A DNA stretch of 6,221 nt from Anaerolineaceae bacterium (GTDB lineage Bacteria; Chloroflexota; Anaerolineae; Anaerolineales; Anaerolineaceae): assembly GCA_003542325.1 (NCBI GenBank), contig DPKV01000040.1, forward strand, positions 1-6,221, given 5' to 3'. Of this stretch, positions 1 through 6,194 are shown one piece after another. A program made the translations under genes and the position numbers. Numbering within the stretch: position 1 is the first letter of the stretch; every line of letters begins with the position of its first letter. A model generated the notes under the pieces. That model searched no databases. It was not told the origin of the DNA and saw only the letters and a program-made list of their open reading frames with translations.

Positions 1-26
1 TACAGCATGTAAGGAGAAAACCGCCG

Positions 27-1637
27 ATGGGTTTGACCTCACGGGCAACCAACTTTTTACGGGAGAGGACACTTCGCCCGGGAATTAACCGCCGCATCCG
101 GCGAATGGCTGAAATTGTTTCCAAGGCTGCGCCCCCCCCTGACCCCCAAAAACTCGTCATTTCGTTCAATGCTTCCACCCGGATCACCGGGGTAAGCTTG
201 AATGCGGCTTTTGCCATGCTGACCGGCTGGTCGCTGCGTTTACAGGGCATCCAGGTGCGGAGTTTTGTTTGCCAGCGGGCGATGACCCAATGCGTTCTGG
301 GGACGAATAAAGATGATGTCTACGCTCTGCCGCCCTGTAAGCAATGCTTGAAGCAGACTGAGACGATTTATGACCGTTCTGCCCCGATCTGGCTGATGCC
401 GAAGAATTATCCCGATCTCGGAAAGCGTGTGCAGGATCTGGATCTTTCTCACCTGATGCAGTTCCAATATGAGGATATACCCCTGGGAGAACTCTGTCTC
501 CCATCCATCCGCTGGGTCCTGCGGCGGCATCATCTGGAAAACGATGAAGCGACCCGGACGCTCTACCGCTACTACATTCTTTCAGCTTATAAGGTTGCCA
601 GGCGGTTCAATACCATCGTTGAACAGGCTAACCCTACATCGGTTTTGGTTTTCAACGGGATGCAATTCCCGGAGGCGGCTGCCCGTTGGGTGGCGCGCCG
701 TCATAACGTCCCGGTCTATTCCCATGAAGTTGGGATGCAGCCCTTCTCCGCTTTCTTTACCGAGGGTGACGCCACGGCGTATCCGGTGGATATCCCCGCA
801 GACTTTCAACTCACTCCCGAGCAGGATGCCAGACTGGACGATTATCTGTCCAGGCGGTTTAAGGGCGACTTCAGCATGGCGGGGGTACAGTTCTGGCCGG
901 AGATGTCCGGGCTGGACGAAGACTTTATCGCAAAAATGGACCAGTTCAAGCAGGTCGTGCCGGTCTTTACGAATGTGATCTTCGACACCAGCCAGCCGCA
1001 TGCCAACGTGATCTTTGAGGATATGTTCACCTGGCTGGATGATGTTCTGAAGGTGGCTGCGGGACATCCCGAGACGCTGTTTGTCATCCGGGCGCACCCG
1101 GACGAATCCCGACCCGGGAAAGCCAGCCGGGAGAGTGTGGCGGACTGGGCGCAGCGGCATTCGGTGGAACAACGGCCCAATGTGGTCTTTATCGGACCGG
1201 ATGAATATTTCAGTTCCTATGAGATGATCCAACGCGCCAAATTCGTGATGATTTACAATTCCACGATTGGGATGGAAGCCTCGATCATGGGCGCGCCGGT
1301 GTTGTGTGCGGGAAAGGCTCGCTTCACCCAGTTGGAGACTGTTTTCTTCCCAGCTTCACGTGAGGATTACCTTGATCACCTGGAAGCATTCCTGAATGCA
1401 GACAAGGTGGAAGCCCCAGAGGCCCATAAAATCAACGCCCGGAGATTCCTGTATTACCAACTCTATCGGACGTCACTGCCTTTTGACCCATTCATTGAAT
1501 TGGATGGCATCTGGCCGGGGTATGTCCGGCTAAAGAATTTTGCCTGGAAGGCGCTGTTACCCGAGAATTCCCCAACCATGCAGGTGATCAGCGAAGGCAT
1601 TCTCAAAGGTGAGCCGTTCATCCTGCCGGAAGGGTAA
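27..1637 (+). CDS. Capsule/surface-glycan transferase-like protein (GT-B-like, KpsC/KpsS or CDP-glycerophosphotransferase type)
   Basis: This 536-residue protein probably transfers a nucleotide-activated unit onto a surface glycan in the cytoplasm. The C-terminal half carries VIRAHPDE (353-360) and YNSTIGMEASIMGAPVL (410-426). A His-Pro after a strand, followed by a Ser/Thr-rich loop ending in Glu, is the donor-site pattern shared by KpsC/KpsS Kdo transferases and CDP-glycerol glycerophosphotransferases. The N-terminal half has a Rossmann-like stretch (TSVLVFNGMQFPEAAA, about 204-219) and a cysteine cluster: C82, C89, C104 and C107. There is no signal peptide or membrane segment; the first 30 residues are strongly basic. 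The start is supported by AAGGAG at 11-16, ten bases upstream. It precedes a promoter that separates it from the next five genes, so it may belong to an upstream transcript. The family call is firm to fold level; donor and acceptor are unknown. Some relatives are annotated only as capsule biosynthesis or surface carbohydrate biosynthesis protein. Confidence 0.75.
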   Translation: MGLTSRATNFLRERTLRPGINRRIRRMAEIVSKAAPPPDPQKLVISFNASTRITGVSLNAAFAMLTGWSLRLQGIQVRSFVCQRAMTQCVLGTNKDDVYALPPCKQCLKQTETIYDRSAPIWLMPKNYPDLGKRVQDLDLSHLMQFQYEDIPLGELCLPSIRWVLRRHHLENDEATRTLYRYYILSAYKVARRFNTIVEQANPTSVLVFNGMQFPEAAARWVARRHNVPVYSHEVGMQPFSAFFTEGDATAYPVDIPADFQLTPEQDARLDDYLSRRFKGDFSMAGVQFWPEMSGLDEDFIAKMDQFKQVVPVFTNVIFDTSQPHANVIFEDMFTWLDDVLKVAAGHPETLFVIRAHPDESRPGKASRESVADWAQRHSVEQRPNVVFIGPDEYFSSYEMIQRAKFVMIYNSTIGMEASIMGAPVLCAGKARFTQLETVFFPASREDYLDHLEAFLNADKVEAPEAHKINARRFLYYQLYRTSLPFDPFIELDGIWPGYVRLKNFAWKALLPENSPTMQVISEGILKGEPFILPEG

Positions 1638-1644
1638 GTGGCCT

Positions 1645-1674
1645 TTGACCCGGAAATTGGGTCTCTGTTATAAT
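1645..1674 (+). promoter_or_regulatory. Sigma70-type promoter with extended -10
   Basis: TTGACC at 1645-1650 matches the -35 consensus in five of six bases. After an 18-base spacer, TATAAT at 1669-1674 is a perfect -10. It is preceded by TG one base upstream (1666-1667), which makes an extended -10 (TGTTATAAT). Transcription should start near 1681, giving a leader of about 70 nt before the cytidylyltransferase. It sits just after the stop of gene 1 and reads into the five-gene block. An inverted repeat, GACCC (1647-1651) and GGGTC (1659-1663), overlaps the -35 and spacer and could bind a regulator. The prediction is from sequence alone. Confidence 0.72.
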
Positions 1675-1737
1675 TCAGTCACTGAAAATAGGAAATTATC
1701 TTCAAGGTTATGGATCGAGTTGACTGAAAGACAAATC

Positions 1738-1743
1738 GGGAAG
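1738..1743 (+). promoter_or_regulatory. Ribosome binding site that decides the cytidylyltransferase start
   Basis: GGGAAG is the only purine-rich Shine-Dalgarno-like run before the cytidylyltransferase. It ends one base before the ATG at 1745 but seven bases before the ATG at 1751. Normal spacing therefore favours the second ATG and a protein beginning MTQKIIALVP, which also puts the first beta-strand near the N-terminus as usual in this family. Confidence 0.5.
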
Positions 1744-1750
1744 TATGGCT

Positions 1751-2428
1751 ATGACTCAAAAAATAATTGCGCTCGTCCCCATGCGGCACCATTCCGCAAG
1801 AGTTCCTGGGAAAAATTATCGCCCATTGGGCGGTGAACCCCTTTTTCATCATATTCTCAACACCCTGCAGGCAGTGGATGCCATTCAGCAGGTTGTCGTG
1901 GATACCGACAGTGAAGTGATCCTGGCGGGTCTGGCAGAGCATTTCCCGAAGGTGAAAGCCATCCATCGCCCGGACCATCTCTGCGCGGATGATATCCCGA
2001 TGAACGAGATCCTGATCCATGACAGCGGCATTATTCAGGCGGATTATTACCTGCAAACCCACACCACCAATCCCCTGTTGCGGCCGGAAACCGTTGCCGG
2101 GGCCATTGAAACCTTCCTCGCCAGTATCCCGGAATACGATTCGCTGTTTGGTGTGACCCGGCTGCAAACCCGTCTTTGGGACCAGCTTGGTCGGCCGGTG
2201 AATCACAACCCGGCTGTGCTTCTGCGCACGCAGGACCTGCCGCCAATTTATGAGGAAAATTCCTGTATTTACATTTTCAAGCGGGAGACCCTGATCGCAC
2301 GGCGGAACCGCCTCGGGGAACGCCCCCTGATGTTTGAAATCCCGGCTGAAGAAGCCTGGGACATTGATGAAGAATTGGATTTCACTGTGGCGGATACGCT
2401 CTTCCGAGCGCGCCAGGGTGAGGCATAA
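1751..2428 (+). CDS. NeuA-like acylneuraminate cytidylyltransferase family protein (CMP-sugar synthetase)
   Basis: This enzyme is expected to transfer CMP from CTP to an acidic 2-keto sugar such as a nonulosonic acid or Kdo-like sugar, releasing pyrophosphate. It has 225 residues, the normal size for a stand-alone NeuA domain. The CTP-binding motif is PMRHHSARVPGKN (residues 10-22), with R12, R17 and K21 in the conserved positions. It is followed by VVVDTDSE (49-56), LQTHTTNPLL (101-110) in place of the usual LQPTSPLR, YEENSCIYIF (about 167-176) and the C-terminal DIDEELDF (204-211), whose Asp residues match the metal-binding end motif of NeuA. An alternative start at 1745 adds two residues but has a badly spaced ribosome site. 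It is first in the transcript from the 1645-1674 promoter and is followed after 39 bp by the 2-hydroxyacid dehydrogenase. The family is clear; the sugar substrate is not, because no NeuB or NeuC homologue is visible here. Confidence 0.87.
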   Translation: MTQKIIALVPMRHHSARVPGKNYRPLGGEPLFHHILNTLQAVDAIQQVVVDTDSEVILAGLAEHFPKVKAIHRPDHLCADDIPMNEILIHDSGIIQADYYLQTHTTNPLLRPETVAGAIETFLASIPEYDSLFGVTRLQTRLWDQLGRPVNHNPAVLLRTQDLPPIYEENSCIYIFKRETLIARRNRLGERPLMFEIPAEEAWDIDEELDFTVADTLFRARQGEA

Positions 2429-2467
2429 CCTCAATCCGGATGACAGAAAAGCAATAGGAGCAAACTC

Positions 2468-3454
2468 ATGCAAACGGTACTTGTTTCCGCGCCGTATATG
2501 CTGCCGAAGATGGATCGCTTTCGGCCCGTTTTGGAATCGTATGACCTGGATGTGATCATTCCCGAAGTCCGCGAGCGGATGGAAGAAGGCCAGATCCTGG
2601 AATATGCCGGTCAGTTCGATGGTACGATTTGCGGTGATGACCGCTACAGCCGGCGGGTGATTGAAGCCTGTTTGCCTCGGTTGAAGGTGATCTCCAAGTG
2701 GGGGACAGGGATCGATTCGATCGACCAGCAGGCTGCCGCGGAATTTGGTGTGATGGTTGGGAACACGACCAATGCTTTCACAGTCCCGGTATCCGAGAGT
2801 GTCCTGGGGTACATGCTGGCTTTTGTCCGGCAGATCCCCTGGCTGGACGATGAGATGAAAACGGGCCATTGGGAGAAGATCAACGGCAAGACCCTCAGCG
2901 AGTGCACGCTGGGTGTGATTGGAGTAGGCAACGTCGGCAAGGCTGTTTTGCGCCGGGCCAGAGCTTTTGGGATGAACCTGCTGGGGAATGATGTTGTTGA
3001 GATCGCACCGGATTTCCTGCTGGAACACGGTGTGGAGATGACCAGCCTGGAAGACCTGCTGGAAAGGTCTGATTTCATCAGCGTGAACTGCACGCTGAAC
3101 CCGACCAGCCATCACCTGATTAACGAGGATACCCTGAAATTATGCAACCCGAACGCGGTGTTGATCAATACCGCCCGCGGCCCGATTGTGAAGGAGACCG
3201 CGTTGGTGGCGGCTTTAGAGGAGGGCAGGTTGCGCGGCGCGGCCCTGGACGTCTTTGAGTTTGAGCCTTTGCCGCCGGACAGCCCCTTATTGAAAATGGA
3301 CCAGGTCCTATTAGCGCCGCACAACTCGAATTCCAGTCCTTATTTTTGGGAGCGGGTTCAATGGAACACGATCAGGAATTTGCTGATCGGTTTGGGTATC
3401 TCAATCGACGAACTGTCCGAGCGGCAGAAAGATCATGCGGATTGGCAGGGATAG
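2468..3454 (+). CDS. D-isomer-specific 2-hydroxyacid dehydrogenase (phosphoglycerate-dehydrogenase-like)
   Basis: This is an NAD-dependent oxidoreductase that interconverts a 2-hydroxyacid and a 2-keto acid. The 328 residues fit a full-length catalytic core without the regulatory ACT domain of SerA. The substrate loop is KWGTGIDSID (77-86). The Rossmann motif is GVIGVGNVG (149-157), and D175 near the end of the second strand suggests NAD rather than NADP. NTARGPIV (234-241) supplies catalytic R237, DVFEFEPL (261-268) supplies E266, and APHNSNSS (283-290) supplies H285, so the Arg-Glu-His set is complete. The bases around the His are HNSN rather than the H-x-G of SerA and most glyoxylate reductases. 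TAGGAG at 2455-2460 lies seven bases before the ATG. It sits between a CMP-sugar synthetase and an SDR, so a role in making a glycan precursor is more likely than serine biosynthesis, but the substrate is unknown. Confidence 0.87.
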   Translation: MQTVLVSAPYMLPKMDRFRPVLESYDLDVIIPEVRERMEEGQILEYAGQFDGTICGDDRYSRRVIEACLPRLKVISKWGTGIDSIDQQAAAEFGVMVGNTTNAFTVPVSESVLGYMLAFVRQIPWLDDEMKTGHWEKINGKTLSECTLGVIGVGNVGKAVLRRARAFGMNLLGNDVVEIAPDFLLEHGVEMTSLEDLLERSDFISVNCTLNPTSHHLINEDTLKLCNPNAVLINTARGPIVKETALVAALEEGRLRGAALDVFEFEPLPPDSPLLKMDQVLLAPHNSNSSPYFWERVQWNTIRNLLIGLGISIDELSERQKDHADWQG

Positions 3455-3459
3455 ACCAA

Positions 3460-3476
3460 ATCATCACGTGGATGAT
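3460..3476 (+). other. Small intergenic hairpin between dehydrogenase genes
   Basis: ATCATC (3460-3465) and GATGAT (3471-3476) form a perfect 6-bp inverted repeat around a five-base loop, ACGTG. It lies just after the stop of the 2-hydroxyacid dehydrogenase and about 30 bases before the SDR start. No T-tract follows, so it is not an intrinsic terminator. It could be an mRNA processing or stabilising stem, or chance. Low confidence in function. Confidence 0.3.
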
Positions 3477-3507
3477 GGCAGCGTATAGTTGAGGAAGGAC
3501 GCGGATC

Positions 3508-4272
3508 ATGACAGATAAATCTCCGATTTTACTGATTACGGGAGCGGCAGGCGGGATTGGCCGGTCAACCGTTGCGTTGTTCGCTGAAAAGGGCTGGAAG
3601 GTTATTGGTGTGGACCGCCAGCCGAAGTATGACGAATTCCCTCCTGATGGGATTTACATCCAGGCGGATATCTCACGACCCGAAGAAAACGAAGCGATCT
3701 ATGCACAGGTTTCGGCTTTCACCGATACCCTCGATGCCGTGGTGAACAATGCTGCCCTCCAGGTGGCCAAGCCGCTGGTGGAAACCACTGTGGAAGAATG
3801 GGACCTGGTGATGGCATCCAACCTGCGTTCGGTTTTCATCAGCTCAAAATTGGCCTATCCCTTATTAAAGGCGGAAGGCGGCGGCGCCATCGTGATCACC
3901 TCCTCCGTCCACGCAGTCGCTACCTCGGCGAATATTGCGGCTTATGCCGCCAGCAAGGGTGGCTTGTTGGCGCTCACCCGGGCGATGGCGATTGAATTCG
4001 CGCCGGACGACATCCGCGTGAATGCAGTCCTGCCAGGCGCAGTTGATACGCCCATGCTCAGGGCCGGCTTGGGCCGCGGCCACGTCGGTCACGGGGATAT
4101 TCAGGAACGACTGGACAACCTTGCCCGTAAGACCGTGAACGGCCGGATCGGCACGCCGGAAGAGATCGCGCACGCCATTTATTTCCTGGCGGATAACACC
4201 CAATCCTCATTTATGACCGGGCAGGCGCTGATCGTTGACGGCGGCGCGACATGCAGATTGAGCACGGAATGA
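3508..4272 (+). CDS. Classical short-chain dehydrogenase/reductase (SDR)
   Basis: This soluble oxidoreductase has 254 residues, the standard size of a classical SDR. The cofactor motif TGAAGGIG is at 11-18. D36 at the end of the second strand (VIGVDRQP) favours NAD(H). NNAA is at 80-83. The catalytic tetrad is complete: N105, S133, Y146 and K150 (YAASK). NAVLPGAVDTPM follows after the active site, and the C-terminal GQALIVDGG region is typical. The gene begins after GAGGAAGGA (3491-3499) with eight-base spacing, and its stop overlaps the next start as ATGA. In glycan loci such enzymes oxidise or reduce a sugar intermediate; PtmA of Campylobacter flagellar-glycan loci is an SDR encoded near a CMP-legionaminate synthetase. 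That is an analogy, not an identification. Fatty-acid or alcohol dehydrogenase roles cannot be excluded from sequence alone, but the context argues for sugar metabolism. Confidence 0.87.
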   Translation: MTDKSPILLITGAAGGIGRSTVALFAEKGWKVIGVDRQPKYDEFPPDGIYIQADISRPEENEAIYAQVSAFTDTLDAVVNNAALQVAKPLVETTVEEWDLVMASNLRSVFISSKLAYPLLKAEGGGAIVITSSVHAVATSANIAAYAASKGGLLALTRAMAIEFAPDDIRVNAVLPGAVDTPMLRAGLGRGHVGHGDIQERLDNLARKTVNGRIGTPEEIAHAIYFLADNTQSSFMTGQALIVDGGATCRLSTE

Positions 4273-5081
4273 CGTTAAAAGATAAACTAAAACAAATTGC
4301 ACCGGAAGGGGTCTGGCAAAACGGCCGGAAAACCTGGGATGCGATCAAACGGTTCCCGGATGGCGTGGAGGCGGCCTGCCATCCCTGGCGGCGCGAAAGC
4401 ATCCGCAAACTGCGTGCACTGAAAGGTGCGCATACAGGAGAAAGGTGCGTGATCATCGGCAATGGGCCGAGCTTGAACAACACCGATGTGCAGAAAATCC
4501 GCAGTGAATATACCTTCGGGATGAACCGGATCTATCTGGCCTGGAAGGATTGGGGCTTCAGCACCTCGTTTTACCTTTCCATCAATGACCTGGTGATCGA
4601 ACAGTGCGCTGAGGATATCCTCAATTTGACCATGCCGTCCTTTGTAGCCTGGCGTTCTCACCAGTGGCTCAGGCCTCAGGAGAACCTGCATTTTCTGTAT
4701 ACAACCTACACCGGCCCGACCTTCGCCAAGGATGCCAGCCGCAGGTTATGGGAAGGCGCGACCGTGACCTACACCGCGCTGCAATTGGCCTATCACATGG
4801 GCTTTTCCACCGTGGTATTGATCGGCGTGGATCATAGCTTCGCGTCCAAGGGCAAGCCCAATGAAACCGTGGTCTCCCAGGGGGATGACCCCAACCATTT
4901 CAACCCGAATTATTTCGGCAAAGGCTTCCGCTGGCAGCTTCCCGACCTGGATACCTCCGAACTCGCCTATACCATGGCGCGGGAGGCTTATGCCGCTGAC
5001 AACCGCCAGGTGCTGGACGCCACGATCGGCGGCAAACTGCAAATCTTCCCCAAAGTGGACTATGACACGTATTTTGGCTAG
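4269..5081 (+). CDS. DUF115/MptE-like protein resembling GT42 sialyltransferases
   Basis: The 270-residue product has a variable basic N-terminal 55 residues and then a compact nucleotide-binding domain. Landmarks are IIGNGPSL (62-69), GMNRIYL (84-90), ATVTYTALQLAYHMGF (164-179), VVLIGVDHSF (182-191) and DDPNHFNPNYFGKGFRW (206-222). Their order matches the Campylobacter Cst-I/Cst-II sialyltransferases: GNGPSL, CNQFYF, the SGVY helix, LSGIDFY and the His of NDNSHY. The Asn of GNGPSL (N65), N86 and H210 would then be the CMP-contacting and catalytic-base positions. The same fold is annotated as DUF115 or 6-hydroxymethylpterin diphosphokinase MptE-like. I favour a glycan transferase because a CMP-sugar synthetase lies three genes upstream. 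The start at 4269 is chosen for its ATGA overlap with the SDR stop; the in-frame ATG at 4251 would add six residues and a 22-bp overlap. There are no membrane segments. Confidence 0.72.
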   Translation: MTLKDKLKQIAPEGVWQNGRKTWDAIKRFPDGVEAACHPWRRESIRKLRALKGAHTGERCVIIGNGPSLNNTDVQKIRSEYTFGMNRIYLAWKDWGFSTSFYLSINDLVIEQCAEDILNLTMPSFVAWRSHQWLRPQENLHFLYTTYTGPTFAKDASRRLWEGATVTYTALQLAYHMGFSTVVLIGVDHSFASKGKPNETVVSQGDDPNHFNPNYFGKGFRWQLPDLDTSELAYTMAREAYAADNRQVLDATIGGKLQIFPKVDYDTYFG

Positions 5082-5086
5082 GTGAG

Positions 5087-6031
5087 ATGTCCCAAACCCC
5101 GCTCGTCTCCATTGTCACGCCCTCATACAATCAGGCTGCTTTCCTGGAGGAAACAATTCAATCCGTCCTGGCTCAGAATTACCCCAATCTGGAATACTGG
5201 GTCATGGATGGCGGGTCAACAGATGGGAGCGTTGAGATTATTCGGAAATACGCTTCGCACCTTTCCGGGTGGATTTCTGAAAAAGATAACGGGCAGGCTG
5301 ACGCCATCAATAAGGGCTTTAAACGGGCAACAGGTGAGATAGTCGCCTGGCTAAACTCGGACGACCTGTACCGTCCCGGCGCCGTTCAAAGCGCGGTTTC
5401 CATATTTCAGGAGAATCCGGAAGTGGGGCTGGTATACAGTGACGTCGATTCGGTTGATGCCGAAGGCGACATCTTTAACCGGATGCAGTATGCCCAGTGG
5501 GGAATCAGGGATTTGATGACCTTTAATATCTTAGGGCAGCCCGGCGTATTCTTCAGGCGGTCCGTATTGGAAAGTTCGGGTTATCTGGACCTGTCCTATC
5601 AATACCTGCTGGACCACCATCTTTGGCTGCGGATGGCGTTGAACGCGCCGCTGAAATACTCACCCGGCGAAGTCTGGGCTGCCGCGCGGATCCATGCCGG
5701 CGCGAAAAACGTGGCTGACGCGGCAGGTTTTGGCCAGGAAGCCTATCGCCTGGTGGAATGGATGCGGGATGATGAACGGTTTGCACCCTATTGGGATGGT
5801 TATCGCAGCCAGGTTTGGGCGGGTGCGCACCGTCTCAATGCCTTTTACCTGTTGAACGGTGGAAAACCGGGTGCCGCGCTCAAGGCTTACTGGCGCGGTT
5901 TCTGGCGGTATCCACTAACCATACTTAAGGATTGGCGGCGGATTGGATTTGCGCTGTTAAGCCCGTTCAAGCTGGACAAAATGAGAGACCGCTACCTTGA
6001 AAATAAGAAAAAACGGCTCTTTGATGAATAG
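5087..6031 (+). CDS. Family 2 glycosyltransferase (GT-A fold)
   Basis: This inverting glycosyltransferase should add one sugar from an NDP-sugar to a growing glycan at the inner face of the membrane. The GT2 core is clear: VSIVTPSYNQAAFLEETIQS (7-26), DGGSTDGS (41-48), ISEKDNGQADAINKGF (63-78, a WcaA-like signature) and the metal-binding NSDD (90-93). QPGVFFRR (151-158) and LLDHHLWLR (174-182) follow, with D176 at the likely catalytic-base position. Residues beyond about 215 form an extra basic and aromatic tail (GFWRYPLTILKDWRRIGF, 271-288) that may lie against the membrane. The gene starts five bases after the previous stop. AGGTGAG (5080-5086) abuts the ATG, too close for a normal ribosome site, so translation may depend on coupling. 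No better start exists, because the core begins at residue 7. Donor and acceptor cannot be told from sequence. Confidence 0.88.
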   Translation: MSQTPLVSIVTPSYNQAAFLEETIQSVLAQNYPNLEYWVMDGGSTDGSVEIIRKYASHLSGWISEKDNGQADAINKGFKRATGEIVAWLNSDDLYRPGAVQSAVSIFQENPEVGLVYSDVDSVDAEGDIFNRMQYAQWGIRDLMTFNILGQPGVFFRRSVLESSGYLDLSYQYLLDHHLWLRMALNAPLKYSPGEVWAAARIHAGAKNVADAAGFGQEAYRLVEWMRDDERFAPYWDGYRSQVWAGAHRLNAFYLLNGGKPGAALKAYWRGFWRYPLTILKDWRRIGFALLSPFKLDKMRDRYLENKKKRLFDE

Positions 6032-6068
6032 TGTGACACTCAAAAGCCATAATTTGTTGTTTTTATGA

Positions 6069-6133
6069 CAAGGACTCTTTTTTGGAGCGCGGACTTCAGT
6101 CCCCACTGTGACATGCCTTTACGAAGAGCCTTG
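6069..6133 (+). repeat. Nested inverted repeat in the 3' non-coding region
   Basis: CAAGGACTCTT (6069-6079) and AAGAGCCTTG (6124-6133) pair over ten bases with one bulged A. Inside the 44-base loop is a second palindrome, GGACT-TC-AGTCC (6091-6102). GGACT also occurs at 6072-6076, so the AGTCC arm has two possible partners. Four T residues follow the outer stem, giving a weak terminator-like look, but the loop is long. The 6032-6190 stretch holds no credible gene on either strand. The element could be a degenerate repeat or a structured 3' UTR. Confidence 0.35.
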
Positions 6134-6194
6134 TTTTGGAGTTTCAGAGCTTTGCTGTGATCTGTGATTTTCCTTCAGTTTAGTTTAAAAAAGT

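Noticed and set aside
1..12. In-frame tail TAC AGC ATG TAA that could be the end of an upstream gene.
   Set aside because: Three codons are too few to support a gene; the stop just before the ribosome site is suggestive only.
582..1232. A 216-codon minus-strand open frame inside the capsule transferase gene.
   Set aside because: No recognisable motif, and the opposite strand encodes the conserved HP-motif protein.
1710..1727. Five-codon leader peptide (MDRVD) before the cytidylyltransferase.
   Set aside because: The AAGG upstream is only two bases from the ATG and there are no regulatory codons or attenuator stem.
1720..1749. TTGACT followed by TATGGC as a second promoter.
   Set aside because: The -10 match is poor and lies on the start codon region; the 1645-1674 promoter is far better.
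1679..3115. A 478-codon open frame on the minus strand across the cytidylyltransferase and dehydrogenase genes.
   Set aside because: It is antisense to two genes with complete catalytic motifs, spans their intergenic gap, and shows no recognisable domain. It is a codon-bias shadow.
6030..6040. AGTGT-G-ACACT palindrome at the stop of the GT2 gene.
   Set aside because: A one-base centre cannot form an RNA hairpin, and a single short palindrome is not evidence for an operator.
6048..6067. CATAA/TTATG inverted repeat with a T-rich loop after the operon.
   Set aside because: A 5-bp AT-rich stem without a following T-tract is too weak to be a terminator.
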